Shown piece by piece: positions 24,341 to 37,932 of a stretch of 64,000 bases of DNA; within the stretch, counting starts at the first letter, position 1; each line of letters begins with the position of its first letter. The notes under the pieces were generated by a model, which did not search any database, was not told the origin of the DNA, and saw only the letters and a list, made by a program, of their open reading frames with translations. This DNA comes from Ischnura elegans (taxonomy: Eukaryota > Arthropoda > Insecta > Odonata > Coenagrionidae): NCBI RefSeq assembly GCF_921293095.1, contig NC_060251.1:40157644-40221643 (forward strand). The letters are read 5' to 3'. The position numbers were made by a program, and so were the translations under genes.

Positions 24341-24592
24341 TATAAGTAGAGAGTAAATATAGTCCTATAAGAGAATATTTTCAGTCAACTCTCGCCGGTC
24401 GAAGCAATGGCTCTTATAAACTTTCACTCCATAGAATTACTTTAGTATAAATTTATAATTGAAGTTTGCGTGACCTTACACATGACGATAAGCTTTGTAT
24501 CTTAGGCGTTTAGATGATATATTTGCTCATTATTCTCAGGTTTTGGCTTCAAGCATTCTTTTGGGTTTATAAATGTTTTTTTTTTTCTCTTT

Positions 24593-25069
24593 TTAGACCA
24601 CTTAACACGGGACCCGTAATTACACAATCAGACGTGCGTACGAAGGCGCAGTCAAAATTGTGTCGTGTAAAGCGGTAAATTGCTAGAACACGTGCGAGAA
24701 TGCGTGGACGTGAGATGGCAAAATAGCCCCTGTTGTTATTTCGTACTTGCATTCGCGCAATCCCACGCCATTTTAAGGCCGTTTTACACGGGGCACGGAA
24801 TTGCGCAGGTTAGAGCTGCATTAATTTCTAAAATGGCGTGGAATTGCGCGAATGCATTAACGAAATTAGAACAGGGGCTATTTTGCCGTCTCGCATCCAC
24901 GCATTCTCGCATGTGTTCTAGCAATTCACCGCTTTACACGACGCAATTTTGATTGCGCCTTCGCACGTTACGTCAGATTGCGCAATTCCGTGTACCGTGT
25001 AAAACGGCCTTTAGAAATTAATGCAGTTCTGACCTGCGCAATTCCGTGCCCCGTGTAAAACGGCCTTTT
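24593..25069. mobile_element. Composite foldback MITE with AAAGGCCGTTTTACACGG ends
   Basis: The motif AAGGCCGTTTTACACGG or its complement occurs at about 24774, 24995-25013 and 25051-25069, with a mutated version near 24595. Two large arms (roughly 24600-24775 and 24835-25013) are inverted copies of each other and share AGAACAYGTGCGAGAATGCG-like and AATAGCCCCTGTT segments. A shorter piece (GCGCAGGTYAGARCTGCATT) is duplicated in inverted orientation at 24800 and 25025. One copy appears to have inserted into another. The ends resemble the 59871 MITE family. Confidence 0.65.
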
Positions 25070-26611
25070 CAACATGCTCATATCATCGATCATTTCTAAT
25101 ATCCTGTTGATATTTTCCTGAGAGAATGCTATGATGCTTGATAATGCCCATTTTCATTATGTGCATTTTTACTTAATTGATTCACAATTTGATTTCTTTC
25201 AGAAATACTTCTTACCACTCTTCATATTTTTCAATCTAGTAACTCAATGCATGCGCTCCTAACGCATAGGTTCTTTTATTAGTACATCTATCCCTACCTG
25301 ATTTCCTTGTGATCGGATCAGGTTTAATGCTTCAGAATTAAAATACACAGAAAATTAACTAACTCATTGTCACTACAATATTAGAACGATCCATTTCGGT
25401 GACTTTCTCTATTGACAATAAATGAAAATATTTAATATTTTTACTTAAACGTATGATTTGAGGTCGATTCTTTGAAATATGATTTTTTCTGTAGCTAAAA
25501 CTTTTATATTGCCCTATTAAAGTCCTCATTAATTGGTAAAGATTGTTTTCAGTGAATCTTTTGCTATTAATCAGTGATAAGCCACCGGAAATACACCTGG
25601 TGGGCCCTTAATCCTCAAGACTTAGGCAACGCATGTTAGGGTGAATAATTTCTCTTTCTTCGCGGGAATATTATGTTTCCAGTTCCAAAGATAACTGTGG
25701 CGTCTTGAAAGGAGATATTAAAGCTTAAACTCAGGGAAATGACTGGATTTCTCTGCTAATGAAATATACCACACTAGTATGATCGATTCAATTGTAATTT
25801 TGTCACCGCATCATGTGGAACCACGAAGCTTCCAGAATTTGCAGCGTGAAAAAAGCATAAAATAGTAATTTGTGGAAAGAAATGTACGGATTTAGCGAAG
25901 CAATGCAATTTGTCCCTTTCTCAACGTTTATCCAACGACATGCCTCGTAAAATTAAAACTTCCTCTGCGATATTTCTGCTAGAGTTCTTGTTGTATCTAT
26001 TTTATCTCAACAGAGGGTCTAGTAAAAAAAACCTCAGCCCCTGCTAAGCGCTATTCAAGTTCTTTACATGATGATGTGTCAAAGTGGATAACATATTAGC
26101 CACTCTGCAATTAAGCGACTTGGATCTATTTACCGGGAGGCAGTAATTCTCTGAAGTAAGAAAGACAAGTTAAATTCCTGTCACTGTGTTAGCTTCATAA
26201 ATTTCCATTACACACCTATTATTCGTCGCCGGCGTACACCGAATGCTCGATACGTGAATTCAGTGATGTTTAAAGCCACTTCCAACTCTTTAACGATGCC
26301 ACGAGCTAACTAAAAGGATAATTAGGCTAATTTAAGAACTAGGTTTGGAACAACTTAAGCCGTACTCAAAGCTCTTAGCAGAGATTGCTTTATTTGCAAA
26401 GGAAAATATATATTGGACGAGTTTCGAGGAGTAATAGAGGAAATGATTATTAATTCATGCTTCTCCTTCAGCCTTCCTAGAAAACATGATATTGAATTAA
26501 CAATTTTATTCACTGCTCGGTCAAAATTTGTTTGCTACAGCTTAAGAGTTATTAACCTAATTTCTAGGCACTACTCTTGTTCTCAACACACTTTCATAGT
26601 TTCACATCACA
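25070..26611. other. Intergenic, nothing recognised
   Basis: AT-rich DNA without gene or repeat signal that I could identify. Confidence 0.5.
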
Positions 26612-26668
26612 ATAGGGTGATTTCCTAATATTTTTTATTGCCTAAATCGAAAGATTATTACTCACAAG
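26612..26668 (-). mobile_element. Terminal fragment of the AATAGGG MITE family
   Basis: AATAGGGTGATTTCCTAATA is followed by TTATTGCCTAAATCGAAAGA and TTATTACTC. This is the complement of the right ~55 bp of the 42294-42961 element, with a few changes. The rest of the element is absent. Confidence 0.65.
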
Positions 26669-27234
26669 ATTATTACTACTCATGTTAGAGTGTCATATAC
26701 ATTTCCATTATCAATAGTACAGCGAGGAATGATTTGCAATTTTCATGAGTGCGTCTCCCACGTAATTTCGCTCAAGACAATGCTTAGGTGCTAAAATACT
26801 GTAAGTAAATTAGTCAACCCTACAATAGAAATTACATTTAAATAAAAAAATAGAGTGAATGATATTTTTTTCTACCCAACAGTGATAACCAACGGAAAAT
26901 ATTATTCTACTCCGTCGAAGATTTTGCTGCCTAGTATCACGACTCCAAGCAAAATTACTTTCAGGCTTAGGTTACCTCTTCGCGTTTTTTTTTCTTTACT
27001 TCTATAGAAAAAAGGGCATAAAACAGAGTCATTGAGCTCAATGGCCTCAAAGATGCAATATGGAGAGAAAAAACTTAAATGGCCGCATTATATCACCCAA
27101 TAATCGTCCACCATGCCAAAATTAATCAATGTGTCAGTGTGCGGGAAGGGTGAGAGTTTCCACGGAAATTCGATCCCGCAACGTTTAGGTTGAAAGACGC
27201 CGCCGAGGCCGGCTTACATGTGGAGAATATCAAC

Positions 27235-28700
27235 TCACATAAATATGACATGTAGGTTTGAAGGTGAATATTTATTCCAGGGTACGTCAACTTGGAAATC
27301 CATCCTGTTTCAAATTTCCTGTTGCAAAATCATGGGAGCTCGGAACTTGATCTTTCCAGTTCATAATTTAAGTTGAATGTTTGGGGAAAGGGGTCTGCAT
27401 AGAGGATGTCCAATTCCATCCCATAGAAGTCTAATTTCTGTTGCCACTCCGGTCGTATTTTAATCGTCTTTCAAAAATGTCCGCGGCGCGGTGATGAGTG
27501 CAATGCGGTTCAATTTTTTACCAAGGTTTTGTATTAAAATGTTTGAAATGTTTATAACCTCGATGAATTCCATTTCAAAGCTGTTAATAAGATAGATTAT
27601 ACCGTATTTCCCCGTGAAACTCGGATCACTTTGTCCGTCAGCGACGCGAGTGGCGACTATTGTAAACCCATTTAAATGCGCGGTGTATGACAACACATTT
27701 GGAAGAAGACTTGAGGATCCTCTTTTGTAATATCCGTGGTTTTAGGAATAAGGTCATGAGAAGGAAGGTATACAGATGAAGTCAACTGCAATTAAAACAG
27801 CATGTAGGCTTCAAAGTAAATATTTATGCCAGGGTATATCAACCTTAAAAATCTATCCTGTTGCGGATTTCCTGAAAGCTAGCATTATTGGATCCCGAGA
27901 TTTGATGTCTTCAGTTCATAATTGATGGTTGAATGAATAATAATTGAATTGAAAGGTGAATGTATGGGTGATAAGGTTCATCAGAAGCAAGACATACAGA
28001 TAGAGTCAACTCAAAACAAATATATCAACTTTCCTGGTATATCAACCATCCAGGCTATATCTACCTTGAACATCCACCCTGTTGCATATATTCTGATAGC
28101 TAGCATCATGGGATCCTGAGATTTGATCCACTCAGTTCATAATTAAGTGCTAAATGTATGGGGGATAAGGTAATCAGAAGCAAGGCGTACAGATAAAGTC
28201 AGATCAAATGAGTATAGCAAGTAGGTATAAATAAATAAATATTTATGCAAGTAGGTAAAAGTAAATATTTATGCCAGGGTATATCAACCTTCCAGGGTAT
28301 ATCAACCGTGAAAATCTATCCTGCTGCATATATTCGGAAAGCTAGCATCATGAGATTCCGAAATTCGATCCCTTCAGTTTTATTATATTATTAAGTTTTC
28401 AATGTATGGGGGATAAGGTCATCAGAAGCAAGACGTACAGATAAAGCAGATAAATAAATATAGCAAGTAGGTAAATATGTAAAAGTACATAAATATGTTA
28501 AAGTAGATAAATATGTAAATATTAATGGAAGTAGGTAGAAGTAAATATTTATGGCAGGGTATACCAGGGTAAACCTTCCAGGGTATATAAACCATTGAAA
28601 TCCATCCTGTTGCATATATTCTGAGAGCTATCATCATGGGACCCCGATATTTGATCTCTTCAGTTCATAATTAAGGGTTGAATGTGTGGGGGCAAATGTC
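27235..28700. repeat. Decayed tandem array, ~220-290 bp units, about five copies
   Basis: GGATCCYGAGATTTGAT-like anchors followed by TCAGTTCATAATT occur near 27336, 27891, 28113, 28352 and 28638. Each unit has AAATATTTATGCCAGGGTAT, TATCAACC, ATCCTGTTGCATAT and GATAAGG-TCATCAGAAGCAAG. Later units are longer because of local expansion of a GTAGGTAAATATGTAAAAGTA-like motif. The 27.46-27.70 kb stretch between the first two anchors holds non-repeat sequence. Confidence 0.75.
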
Positions 28701-30190
28701 ATCAAACTCTAGAATATGAGATGGCGCTTCCTTTTTATCCACCACCACTTTGCCTTCTCCCCCTCCCCTTTGAGCAAGACGTTGATGGGAACTAGATTAA
28801 TCAGCAGGAAAAGTTTCCGCTGGAGATCGCGCACGTTGGAAGCGGTTTAAGCTCAGAGACTCATTTCGAAATTTGTCGGGAAGGATTTCTGCCCCGCTTG
28901 CCTCAGCCGTCTCCGTTCACTCCGTCTGCTGAGGCCGTAATCAAAGTACTGCCAGCATTTCGCCTCTCCTTACCACCTTCCTTCTTTACTTTCTCCGTGC
29001 TAATGTTAACCTTTCGTCGAGCGCAATGGATCTGATAGGCACCTTGAAAGGTAAAAACCCTATACATCTGTAGGATGATTTATTTGTATTTTATGTTTTC
29101 TCTGTGCGTTATTCGCTTCTACGGCTGTTAAGACCTCAACCATCCTAAAAAATATCTACTGCAATTGAGGTATTTCTTATGGCCACAAGTGCGTCCCTAC
29201 TGTATGCTATTACCTATCATTATAGTTTTTTTTATCGTTTCCTCAGATAAAAAAACACGTTGGAATATTTTTATTGAAAGGGTATCGGGTTTTTTTTCGC
29301 ATTTTATGCTATTAAATATTCGTTTAAAAAAGGATCAATCGTAAGCAAAATGGTAAATTAATTTGATTCATAGGTATTAAATGTGTTAATTAGGGAATAG
29401 ATCGGAAAAACTCTGATTGCCTTATATTTTGCCTTAATTACCTCAAATGGCTTTCTCATACGAAATATTTAAATAGTAATTAGCCATAGTGTATAGAAAT
29501 ACGTTATTCAAGCTATTCGAGGTCATTCCGCAAATAAATCAGAACCAATTAATTTAATGCATCTGTAATTAAGGATCGGGTAATTTAGCTGTGAATAGTA
29601 ATCAAAATGCATACCCTATTTTTTGTATTAGATTTTATTGTTTTGAGAATTCATACCAGATATGCTGATGCTAGTTATCATGTTTTGATGCACTGAATTT
29701 TTGAGGTCTTTACAATGCATAATTCCATTTTAAGGAAAGGAAATTAAATATTATTTCCTACAAATTAGCTTTTATTGTCGACCACTTTTGATTCATAGTA
29801 TCTGCTGAAATAAGCCAACACTTTCCCCTCAAGCATTTTACGATAATCAAATTGTGTATACATTGCAGCAGTAAAAGAGAAACACGCGAAATAAATAGCG
29901 CAAACGTAAAAGTATCCACAATTGTGCGTCAATAAAGTTGCTCTTCTCTTTAAGTCATATCATGTGAAGTCTTGGTGATGATAGATCGTATCGTAGTCAG
30001 TCATCAATAAAAGCTAATTTGTAGAACACATAGTTTCTATTTCCTTGCGTGTCATGTGTTATTTAGAATTTAATAATTACAGTGTAAAATAGTTTTTAAA
30101 AAGAGTTTAAGTATTTATAATTTTTTTCATGATTCGAACTCGTTTTTCTCTTTTTCAAAAATTACACTTACCGAAGAGCTTAAGACAATT
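28701..30190. other. Intergenic, nothing recognised
   Basis: A short GC-richer patch at 28730-29040 is followed by AT-rich DNA. No domain-bearing frame. Confidence 0.5.
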
Positions 30191-30335
30191 TAAACGAAGA
30201 TATCGTATTTCTCGCAGTTTATTGGCAGAGTACTAGGTACACGAGTTTCAATTTTTATACAATCATCCAGTATAACAATTGAAACATGTGTAGTACTCTG
30301 TCAATAAATTGTGAGAAATTCGATATCTTCGTTTA
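30191..30335. repeat. Foldback element, ~60 bp arms
   Basis: TAAACGAAGATATCG at the left and CGATATCTTCGTTTA at the right begin inverted arms. These continue with TTATTGRCAGAGTACT, and the centre lies near 30263. The arms differ at several positions. No coding capacity. Confidence 0.65.
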
Positions 30336-33300
30336 GCTTCAGTTATGTTTTTCCTCGTCATCTCTCCTCAGAAAGTTGAGTTTAAAGAGCGTAAGGTCAG
30401 AGTGCATCAACACGCAATGAGAGTTTCACATCACCGATTATATTATTTACCGTGTCGGCTTGCCGTAAATCCCTTTGTTCAATTCTGCGGAGGGGCAAGC
30501 TTAGGTGACACTCGAGTGAGGGGAGCAAATGTAATAGACAGCCGGAACGTCATTACGAGCCAATGAATATTAAACCTCATCATTCGCGATCATTTATTAG
30601 TCCATATATCCACAGGGATCATTTGGCTGCATTCAATTTCCGGTCGAAGACCTTTGTTTGGTGGCCATTACACGTCACCATATCTGTCGAGCCAATTGCG
30701 TCACGTATACTGTTCTGCATTAATCCTTTAGTTTTGAACCGAACGGCTGAGAAATGGTCTTGAATAACAGATATTGCTCATGTGTTTTCATTGTTTCAAT
30801 AATAGTTCATTCCGTCGTTATTGGAATGAATAATTTCAAAAACAAACTTTCTTTTTTCTCATTTTCATCTTTTCCTAATGCCAAGTTGGCTTTTGCGCAA
30901 AGTACTGCGATTAGAACTATTTTTGGAGCAGTAAAAACGAATTTCATCACATTGAATACAAAAAAATAGTCGTAATAAAAACCCAGACATTTTATGCAAA
31001 ATTTGTTATTATTTTAATTAATGAAATTTGACAAGTAACCAGAAATTATATTATCCTAGTTACTATCAATTAATTATCAACTACATTACTAAGTAAGGAA
31101 TTGCAAAAAGGTATGTTAAAATTCTAGTCTCTCCTTTTTTTGTTAATTTAAAAGTTAATGTTTCTTTTTTTATTATATTATTGTAAAACAATTGTGACCA
31201 TATATCTTGTTTAAGTATCAAATGTATGGACTCCTTTTCATTTCAATTCCTGATGATAGCCCGACGTTTACCTCTATGACCTTAAACCTCCGGTTTAGCC
31301 TTGGAGTTTAGACTTTCCTAGAATATTGTTTGAGGTCAATTAGTGGATAAGACGGGTATTTAGACTGTACCGATGACTTCAACATTCTTTAAAACCTATA
31401 GATCGACACCTTCGTTGGTATGCTATTCTTTTTGCCATCCCTATGATCGTGACTGTGACCTTACTGGGTCAACGGTTGATTTTCGTAAATAATAGTGTTA
31501 TTTTCGGTTTTCTCGTGTCCGAAAACGTAAGAATTGCCACCTTTGTCAATGAAATGCAGAGTTTTTTCTATCTCGATTTTTTAACATTAAATAAACAAAA
31601 CCCCATAAGGCAAATTCAAAATTTTTGTTTGGACCCACATTGTGAGGTCAAAATTGTAAAATTTTGCTTGGACTCAACAAAAAAATAGGACATTTCCCCT
31701 TAAGTATGCCAATTTTCTTGAATATTGCTTGAGGCGAAGTTACTGAAATTGGAGGTCAGAAATGACACACGTCCTGTGGGACAGTCGCTATAACACATAG
31801 GTTCTTTTTTTTCATTTTAAGCATTTCGTACTTGAATCAGTGATTCACTCTTTTTAAGACTCGCCTCGGTGAGGGTAACTAATTCCTGAAAAGTTTGGTT
31901 TTACTATATAGTCATATTATACTTATTTAAGTACTCTACCGATAAAGGTAGGTTTCCATGGAGTACTTGGAAGTATTTTGGTAGCCTCCCCTTACTTCAT
32001 GGACTTCCTTCCTCAAATCACGTCATCATGCAGATTGTGCACAATAAAGCATTGCGCATGATATAGTATGACGGATAAGTGGATTAAATGTGTATACGTG
32101 AATTATTGATGCATAAAATATTTTAGCATAATATTATTAATTCCCTCTTCAATTCACAATGGTAAATCAAATAATATTCAGACTATTTTATTTGACGTAT
32201 ATAAAAATATTTAGCCCAATTCGTCATACCATATCGTACGATATGCATTATCATGCAAAACATGCATGATCTGATATTCCCTACATATTGAATCCTAACA
32301 AAATACTCTTGAGAAAATCTGTTATAATTCTCGATAGTTAATTTTTCACAGCACGCAACGAGGTAATGAGTGTAATAAAATTTTAAATTATATCTCAGAA
32401 ACGTGCTATTATGACATTTCCTCTATCGTGAACATCCAAGGTTGGCTGGCGCAGCGGATGACAACGGCGCAAGACGTCGAATCGGCGCAGAGTATTCCTC
32501 ACGCTTCGAGGGAGATGATGAGACATTTCCCGTCCTAACAAGAGCTATCGCAATGCGCATTAGTATTTCTGGTCGTCGGCAGACCGTGAAACCGTCGCTA
32601 GAGCACTCCGCCGTGGTCATTGCGAAACACTTCAGTTTTTCATCGTGCAGCGTCGCGTCTCGTTGTGCTAGTGCTTCCTAATGAAAAAAAAACAAGGTTT
32701 TATGGTGTAAAAATGGCGCGCACTTGCACTTTCGAGGATAGCTATTTCCCAACGCATTATGTGACATAATTGCATATTTTTGTACATGGTGATAACTATT
32801 CTTTAGTATATATACGGTAGCCGAGGCTTATATTAGTGTGAACTCGATATCGCTCGTTGGGCGGTTCTGCCACCCCCCCAGATCCCTAGCAAAAGGCCTG
32901 CGGCCTGCCATGCTCACTTTACAAGCTCCTAGAATTTTTATCTGCCGTTTGTTACTTAAGGATCGTTTATTTTTCAATTGGCTAGATTAGATATAAGCAA
33001 TATTTTTACTTTTACTGGTAAAAAGAGCGTATGGAACATAGGTTACAGTATGAAAATATTTTTTTAGAGAACAGCAACGTTTTTATGAGGGACTAAGAAA
33101 ATAAAATAAATTTGTACGAGTCTGATAGAGTCTCAAAATTATTCGCTACAAATTTAAAATAACGTTGAGCGCATATTCCACTGTGACACTCAATTTATTC
33201 TTAATATCATAGCATAACGAATTGACGAAATACAGTGAAGTACAGTTAACTTCATTATAATTTAGAAAGCATTACATAAAGCGACTGAATACAACAAAAT

Positions 33301-33349
33301 CATAGTTCGAAATTGTACCGGTTTCTGATGGAATTCATGGTAATTGGGT
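30336..33349. other. Intergenic, no supported gene
   Basis: A CpG-containing patch at 32420-32690 carries frames on both strands (32442-32681 and 32620-32423) with no recognisable family. It could be a promoter or first exon, but nothing downstream supports that. 31260-31690 has repeated GAGGTCA/TGACCTTA-like words and may be old transposon DNA. Confidence 0.4.
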
Positions 33350-33646
33350 TCATATGGAGCATGGAATATTTCGGTTTCTTTTTTCAAACAAGTTTGATAA
33401 CTGTAGTTCGATAATTACTATCAACATGACGCCCATCAGTGCGATAAAAACTGCTAAGAGCAAACACATAATAAAGCCGACGTAGCGTGAGCATATGCAA
33501 GATTTTCCACCCAGAAAAACATTGTTCTGCAACACAAATAAATACAAAAAAAGCGGAGAGGAAATGTGCCTGTATAGGGTATTGAATACGGGCCCCCACG
33601 CGTAATAACAGACTGACCAGGCTAATCGGTTGCCAAAAAAAAACAC
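33350..33646 (-). CDS. Unrecognised hydrophobic open frame, doubtful
   Basis: A 98-codon ATG-to-stop frame contains a strong hydrophobic stretch (VGFIMCLLLAVFIALMGVML) followed by a charged end (NLFEKRNRNIPCSI). It has several cysteines and aromatic residues. I do not recognise a family. It could be an orphan exon of a membrane protein, but the surroundings show no linked exon, and frames this long occur by chance in 64 kb. Listed only because the hydrophobicity pattern is not that of a repeat. Confidence 0.15.
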   Translation of the reverse strand: MFFFGNRLAWSVCYYAWGPVFNTLYRHISSPLFLYLFVLQNNVFLGGKSCICSRYVGFIMCLLLAVFIALMGVMLIVIIELQLSNLFEKRNRNIPCSI

Positions 33647-33950
33647 GTTTATTGATATTTTATTATATTGGCTTATATTAATATGAATGAGTTAAGTATA
33701 GTCACAGCGCTATTTTTAAAATAAACACATAGGTACTTTTACGGAATATGAATACATTTTACTTTAATCACGTAACAATATTTTACGCGCGCTATCTACC
33801 ACTGCAAGACCTTTTCGGCCCACCACCATTTCCGTTATCTTTGCTACCAAGGAAATTTTTGCGTGCAAGTACAGCTATTATTTATTGTACAGTAGTAGGG
33901 CCAGTTACTTTCCCTGGGTCACTCAAGGATTTATATTTTTGAGTATCAGA

Positions 33951-34021
33951 AGGCTTCACCCGGGACAGACCACTGAATCAGCAGTCAAACGCTCTCCTCA
34001 CTAGGCTAACCACGCCTCCTA
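33951..34021 (-). mobile_element. tRNA-derived SINE head
   Basis: On the minus strand GGCGTGGTTAGCCTAGTGAG is followed by GAGAGCGTTTGACTGCTGAT and GGTCTGTCCCGGGTGAAGCC. This has the layout of a tRNA 5' half with a box A and a damaged box B. The next ~60 bp (33890-33950) may be the SINE body. Confidence 0.5.
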
Positions 34022-37000
34022 GTTTCTGGAGCAATTATATATTATTGTTCTGGACCAAATTCTCAGTTGCACTGTGTTATTTAATAACATGTTTATAAAG
34101 TCACTCTGTTGTTTGCCATCTTGTCCGGATCAAAACTTAAAACTCTATTTTAACGCACTTTCCGATTAGCTACCAAGATGAAACTTTCAGAATAGCTCAG
34201 AACCAGATGATTTTGCAATTTCTAATACGTTTCTTACGATTTTAACAGTATATCGATTTTTATTCAGAATTTATAATTAAATACGGAGATTGGTGCAAAA
34301 TATTGCCACCAAAATCCGATGGCGGCGCTCCGATCATTAATTCGAAGGAGTAAGGTAGAAAATCATAACAACAAATTTGTTTACGTCAACTTGTATTGAA
34401 AAATAGTTGCGAAAAAACGTTTTTGTATAAATTGTTATTTATTTTATAATATTTACTTCATCTCTTCCATGTTCTATAAGTATCCGCTGTAGTCTATGCA
34501 TGAAATTTAAGCGACGACAGCTAACCTCCAGTCGAATTCCGCGCCCCCCTTAGGGAGTCACTTATGGCGTTGATCGATATTATCATTTCAGGAACAGGCG
34601 AGGTGACCCATGGCAGATTTCAGCCGCTCCTCTCTGAGGAATTCCCAACGGAGCACTTTGTTTGTTTTCTGAATTGCTGCGCCAATGTTTACGTATCGAG
34701 CCCACGCGCACGACGGCTAACTATTGCGGCTCTCTACGGAGGAAAGCAAGGCAGTGTGCTTTAATTTTCCTCCCCAGCGTCGTGTGGGATTGCTCGGCGC
34801 GAAATTGCTTGGCCATCGGTCACCGGCGTCAGCAGCGGAGTGATTGCGAATCGGCCATGTCACCGCCGACCTCTTCACAGCTCCGCGGCAAAAGTCCATG
34901 GCTGCCTTGGGGATAATTGGAGTCAGGGGGTTGGAAGGAGGTTGGATAGGGGGAAGGCATGGTGACTTGTGTCGGCTCCTCATCTCAAAAGGATGATAAT
35001 GAGCTTCGTGCATTTTGCTCACTATGGTGACACTCAGGGGAGAAGCAGTCGCAGGCCTATAGAGTTAACTCGTTTCCGCTATAACGCTCTACACCATAAC
35101 ACTAAATTTACACTTCACATCATAGCATAATGACGCTACGATATACAATGAACTACAGTCACCAACAGTTAATATGATGTTACGTATAAGCTGAGAGCAA
35201 GATTGGAACTGCGCCCGACGTTTTGCATTGAATGTGAAGCAAATTATTTAGAGATACTGCTAGGCTCCTGGAAATTTTATTTTATTCTTTTAAGTTCTCT
35301 GTAAAAACGTTTTTTTTTTAGAATATCGAGTACAACTACAATTTTTCCGTGGAATTGTTCATAAGTAAACAATCTGTGAAGAATTTCACTTCCCAAAAAT
35401 TTCATTGTAAATTTCCTACCTTATATTTTTCATATTTTCGTTTTAGATCCTCCCTCATCTTTTTTACTTTCATTATATCACTTCTGCTTCTTTTTTATGT
35501 ATAAAAAAATGTGTTGTTATAACTTTCTATCATTCTCCTTCCTTTTGATGGCCGCGGCACTGCCATCGGATTTTGGAGGCCATTTTTTTAACTGATCCCC
35601 AAATTTAATTTTGAACGATTAGATGGATAGACAATAGAAATTTTAGTGCTTTGACAATTTTTATGGATTTTTGTGGTCTTGGACGATTTTAGAGGGGGCT
35701 GATTATATACATTTTGTTGTATCTCATCTTGTTATAAACTTCCTAATAACTAAGCAGAGAGGATAGGTTCAGAAGTTAGTGACTATCTGAAATCAAAATA
35801 TAAATTACATTTCCTAGCATGAAAATAGAAATATTATTATCAAAATCAAGAGAGATAAGATGGTATTAAATTAAATCTCTCGAAACGTTTTGCTCAGGTT
35901 CTCTTTGGCAGCATTTTAAAGGCAATTTCTGAAGAGCTTGAAAGATAAAAAATATCTTAACACCTCTACGTGCATTTTACATTTTTCTTGAAATTAATTT
36001 CCGAAAATAATTTTTTTAATTTGGTTAATCATCTATACCATAATTTTCGTTCCAGCTTCCGCCTTTGTGTTTTTTTCCTAAAATTATGGAGTTAAAAAAA
36101 TCTTTTCGACTCGATGTTTAATCTTTGTTTTTGATGATGACTCCCTGGAACTTTCCCCTTCTGAATATACACTCGAGAGGTTTTCTTGGATTCAATTACG
36201 TAAAAGCTGAGGCTAAGTGGATTTCGCGCGTGGATATTGATAATAATATCGGCGTATTATCTTTCACCAATTTATCTTAATTTTAATTAACCCCGCGTGA
36301 CTGAACATTTGACGAATCTGCCTGTCTTTAATGCGTAGCATTAACGTTTACTTAATTTTTGATTGGTTCCGTAAATATTTGATCCGCTTATTGGCATTGA
36401 ATTGACTTTTCCCACTTCTGTTGATCCTCTGCGAGGGAATTCCATCTGGAAATTAGAATTTGGAAGGGTATAGGTCTCAAATATATGACTTTTTCACTCT
36501 TGTTTCGCTTCTCACATTAGAGGTGAGAGTGAAATGGAGAAAAATCCAATACACTTGAGTACTCAATCTTATATTGCTAACTCGAGGGTATGCCATAATA
36601 AATGTAGTTGTAGAATGAACACAATAGTTAATGTGCTTTACTGTAAAGCAATATAAAATTTTACGGTGTTAACTATTGGAAGCACTGAATATCTTGTAAG
36701 ATGAGTTTCTGACGTAACGTAGCGTGAGATCTAATTCAACACTTCCAGTACCGCGTAAATTTTGCATTCAAAGCTGGGATTGCGAAAGCAATTTTTTAAG
36801 AGTCATCACGCCGATGAATACAATCCTTCCAACGTATTTTCTTAGCATTTAGTTCAACTAAAAACTAATTTAACGAGGTTAAAATGTATTTGAAACGATT
36901 AAAATTACGTTTACAGTTTTTTTCATGGTATGAAAGAATTTTTATGCTTCAAGTAGAAGGTAATAACGATGTACGTAATGCTCTTTGGAATTGAAAATAA

Positions 37001-37657
37001 AGGCCAAAACCGATAAGAGTACAAATTGCGGTCCGATCTGAAAAATGATGAGCCTGAGAAAGTGATGCGTGACGTTGAAAGTCGGTTGTACTGAGTGAGT
37101 TGGCATAACGTAAGGAAATTTTATCAGGAAATAACAATGATGATAAGATCATGTGAGAAGACTGAAAACTACGAGATACCACTAGGGAAAGTTTTAATTT
37201 TTCAGCATGTAAGGTCCCCGAATATATAAATAAGCATATCGATTACTTAAAAGTCGTATGGCGCACTGTTTCTTCGCAACAGAACAAGAAAAAAATAAGA
37301 GAAAATCAGATGAACCAATTGATTCAAATTTTTCGATCTCCAATCTTAATAATTGCATCAGAAAATAAAAGTGGCATAACTACAAAGTTAACGCGTTACT
37401 CAATTCTTTCGTTTTCTTGATCCATAGACCTTTCTTTTTCAAGATAATTTGTCCAAACGGTCTCAACCCAACCTAAGCCTATTTTTATGTTGCTACTCTT
37501 TTGAATAGGATAGGTAGGGGACAGAAAACAAGATGTACGTGGACCCAGCGTAAGAAACTGGTGAAATCCCACAATTTTACGCTTGAATTTCTCATTTCCT
37601 ATAATCCACATTTTCACCTGTTATGAACGTAATCTATAAATATCCTAATGTTTTATT
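34022..37657. other. Intergenic, no supported gene
   Basis: 34500-35030 is GC-richer, with three overlapping frames on both strands and no domain. The rest is AT-rich. Segments near 33185 and 35125 share CATAGCATAAYG and ATACARTGAASTACAGT-like words, perhaps a very old repeat. Confidence 0.4.
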
Positions 37658-37665
37658 TCCTTACC

Positions 37666-37924
37666 CAATGGGGCAGCCAGGAATTTCATTCGAGGGGGGG
37701 GGTCCAAAACCCTGGGGGAAATTTTTTTGAAAAACAGTGTACTAGTAGTAGTAGAGGGTTTTAAACTAATCTTAACACTTTTCATAATCCAAAAAACTTC
37801 ATTCGTCAAGGAATTTTTTTGTAAATTTATGATTATTTAAATATTTTTTTCATTTAAGAAGAGAAGTAATTGTGTTTTCATATTTGGGGGAGATCCGAAC
37901 CCCCCGGACCTATCTATGCCGCTT
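37666..37924. mobile_element. Probable hAT-type MITE, diverged
   Basis: TCCTTACC (37658-37665) and TCTTTACC (37925-37932) match at 7 of 8 bases. The left end CAATGGGGCAGCCAGG and the right end, read as AAGCGGCATAGATAGG, are both recognisable as decayed CAGTGGCGTAG-type ends. The G-rich 5' part and C-rich 3' part (GAACCCCCCGGACC) fit the other hAT MITEs in this window. Confidence 0.55.
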
Positions 37925-37932
37925 TCTTTACC

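Noticed and set aside
32050..32255. Weak inverted words around CATGATATAGTATGACG
   Set aside because: Too many mismatches and no flanking duplication.
33185..35165. Similar words near 33185 and 35095 that might mark a 2 kb element
   Set aside because: The similarity is short and patchy, and direct and inverted matches are mixed. Not enough to define borders.
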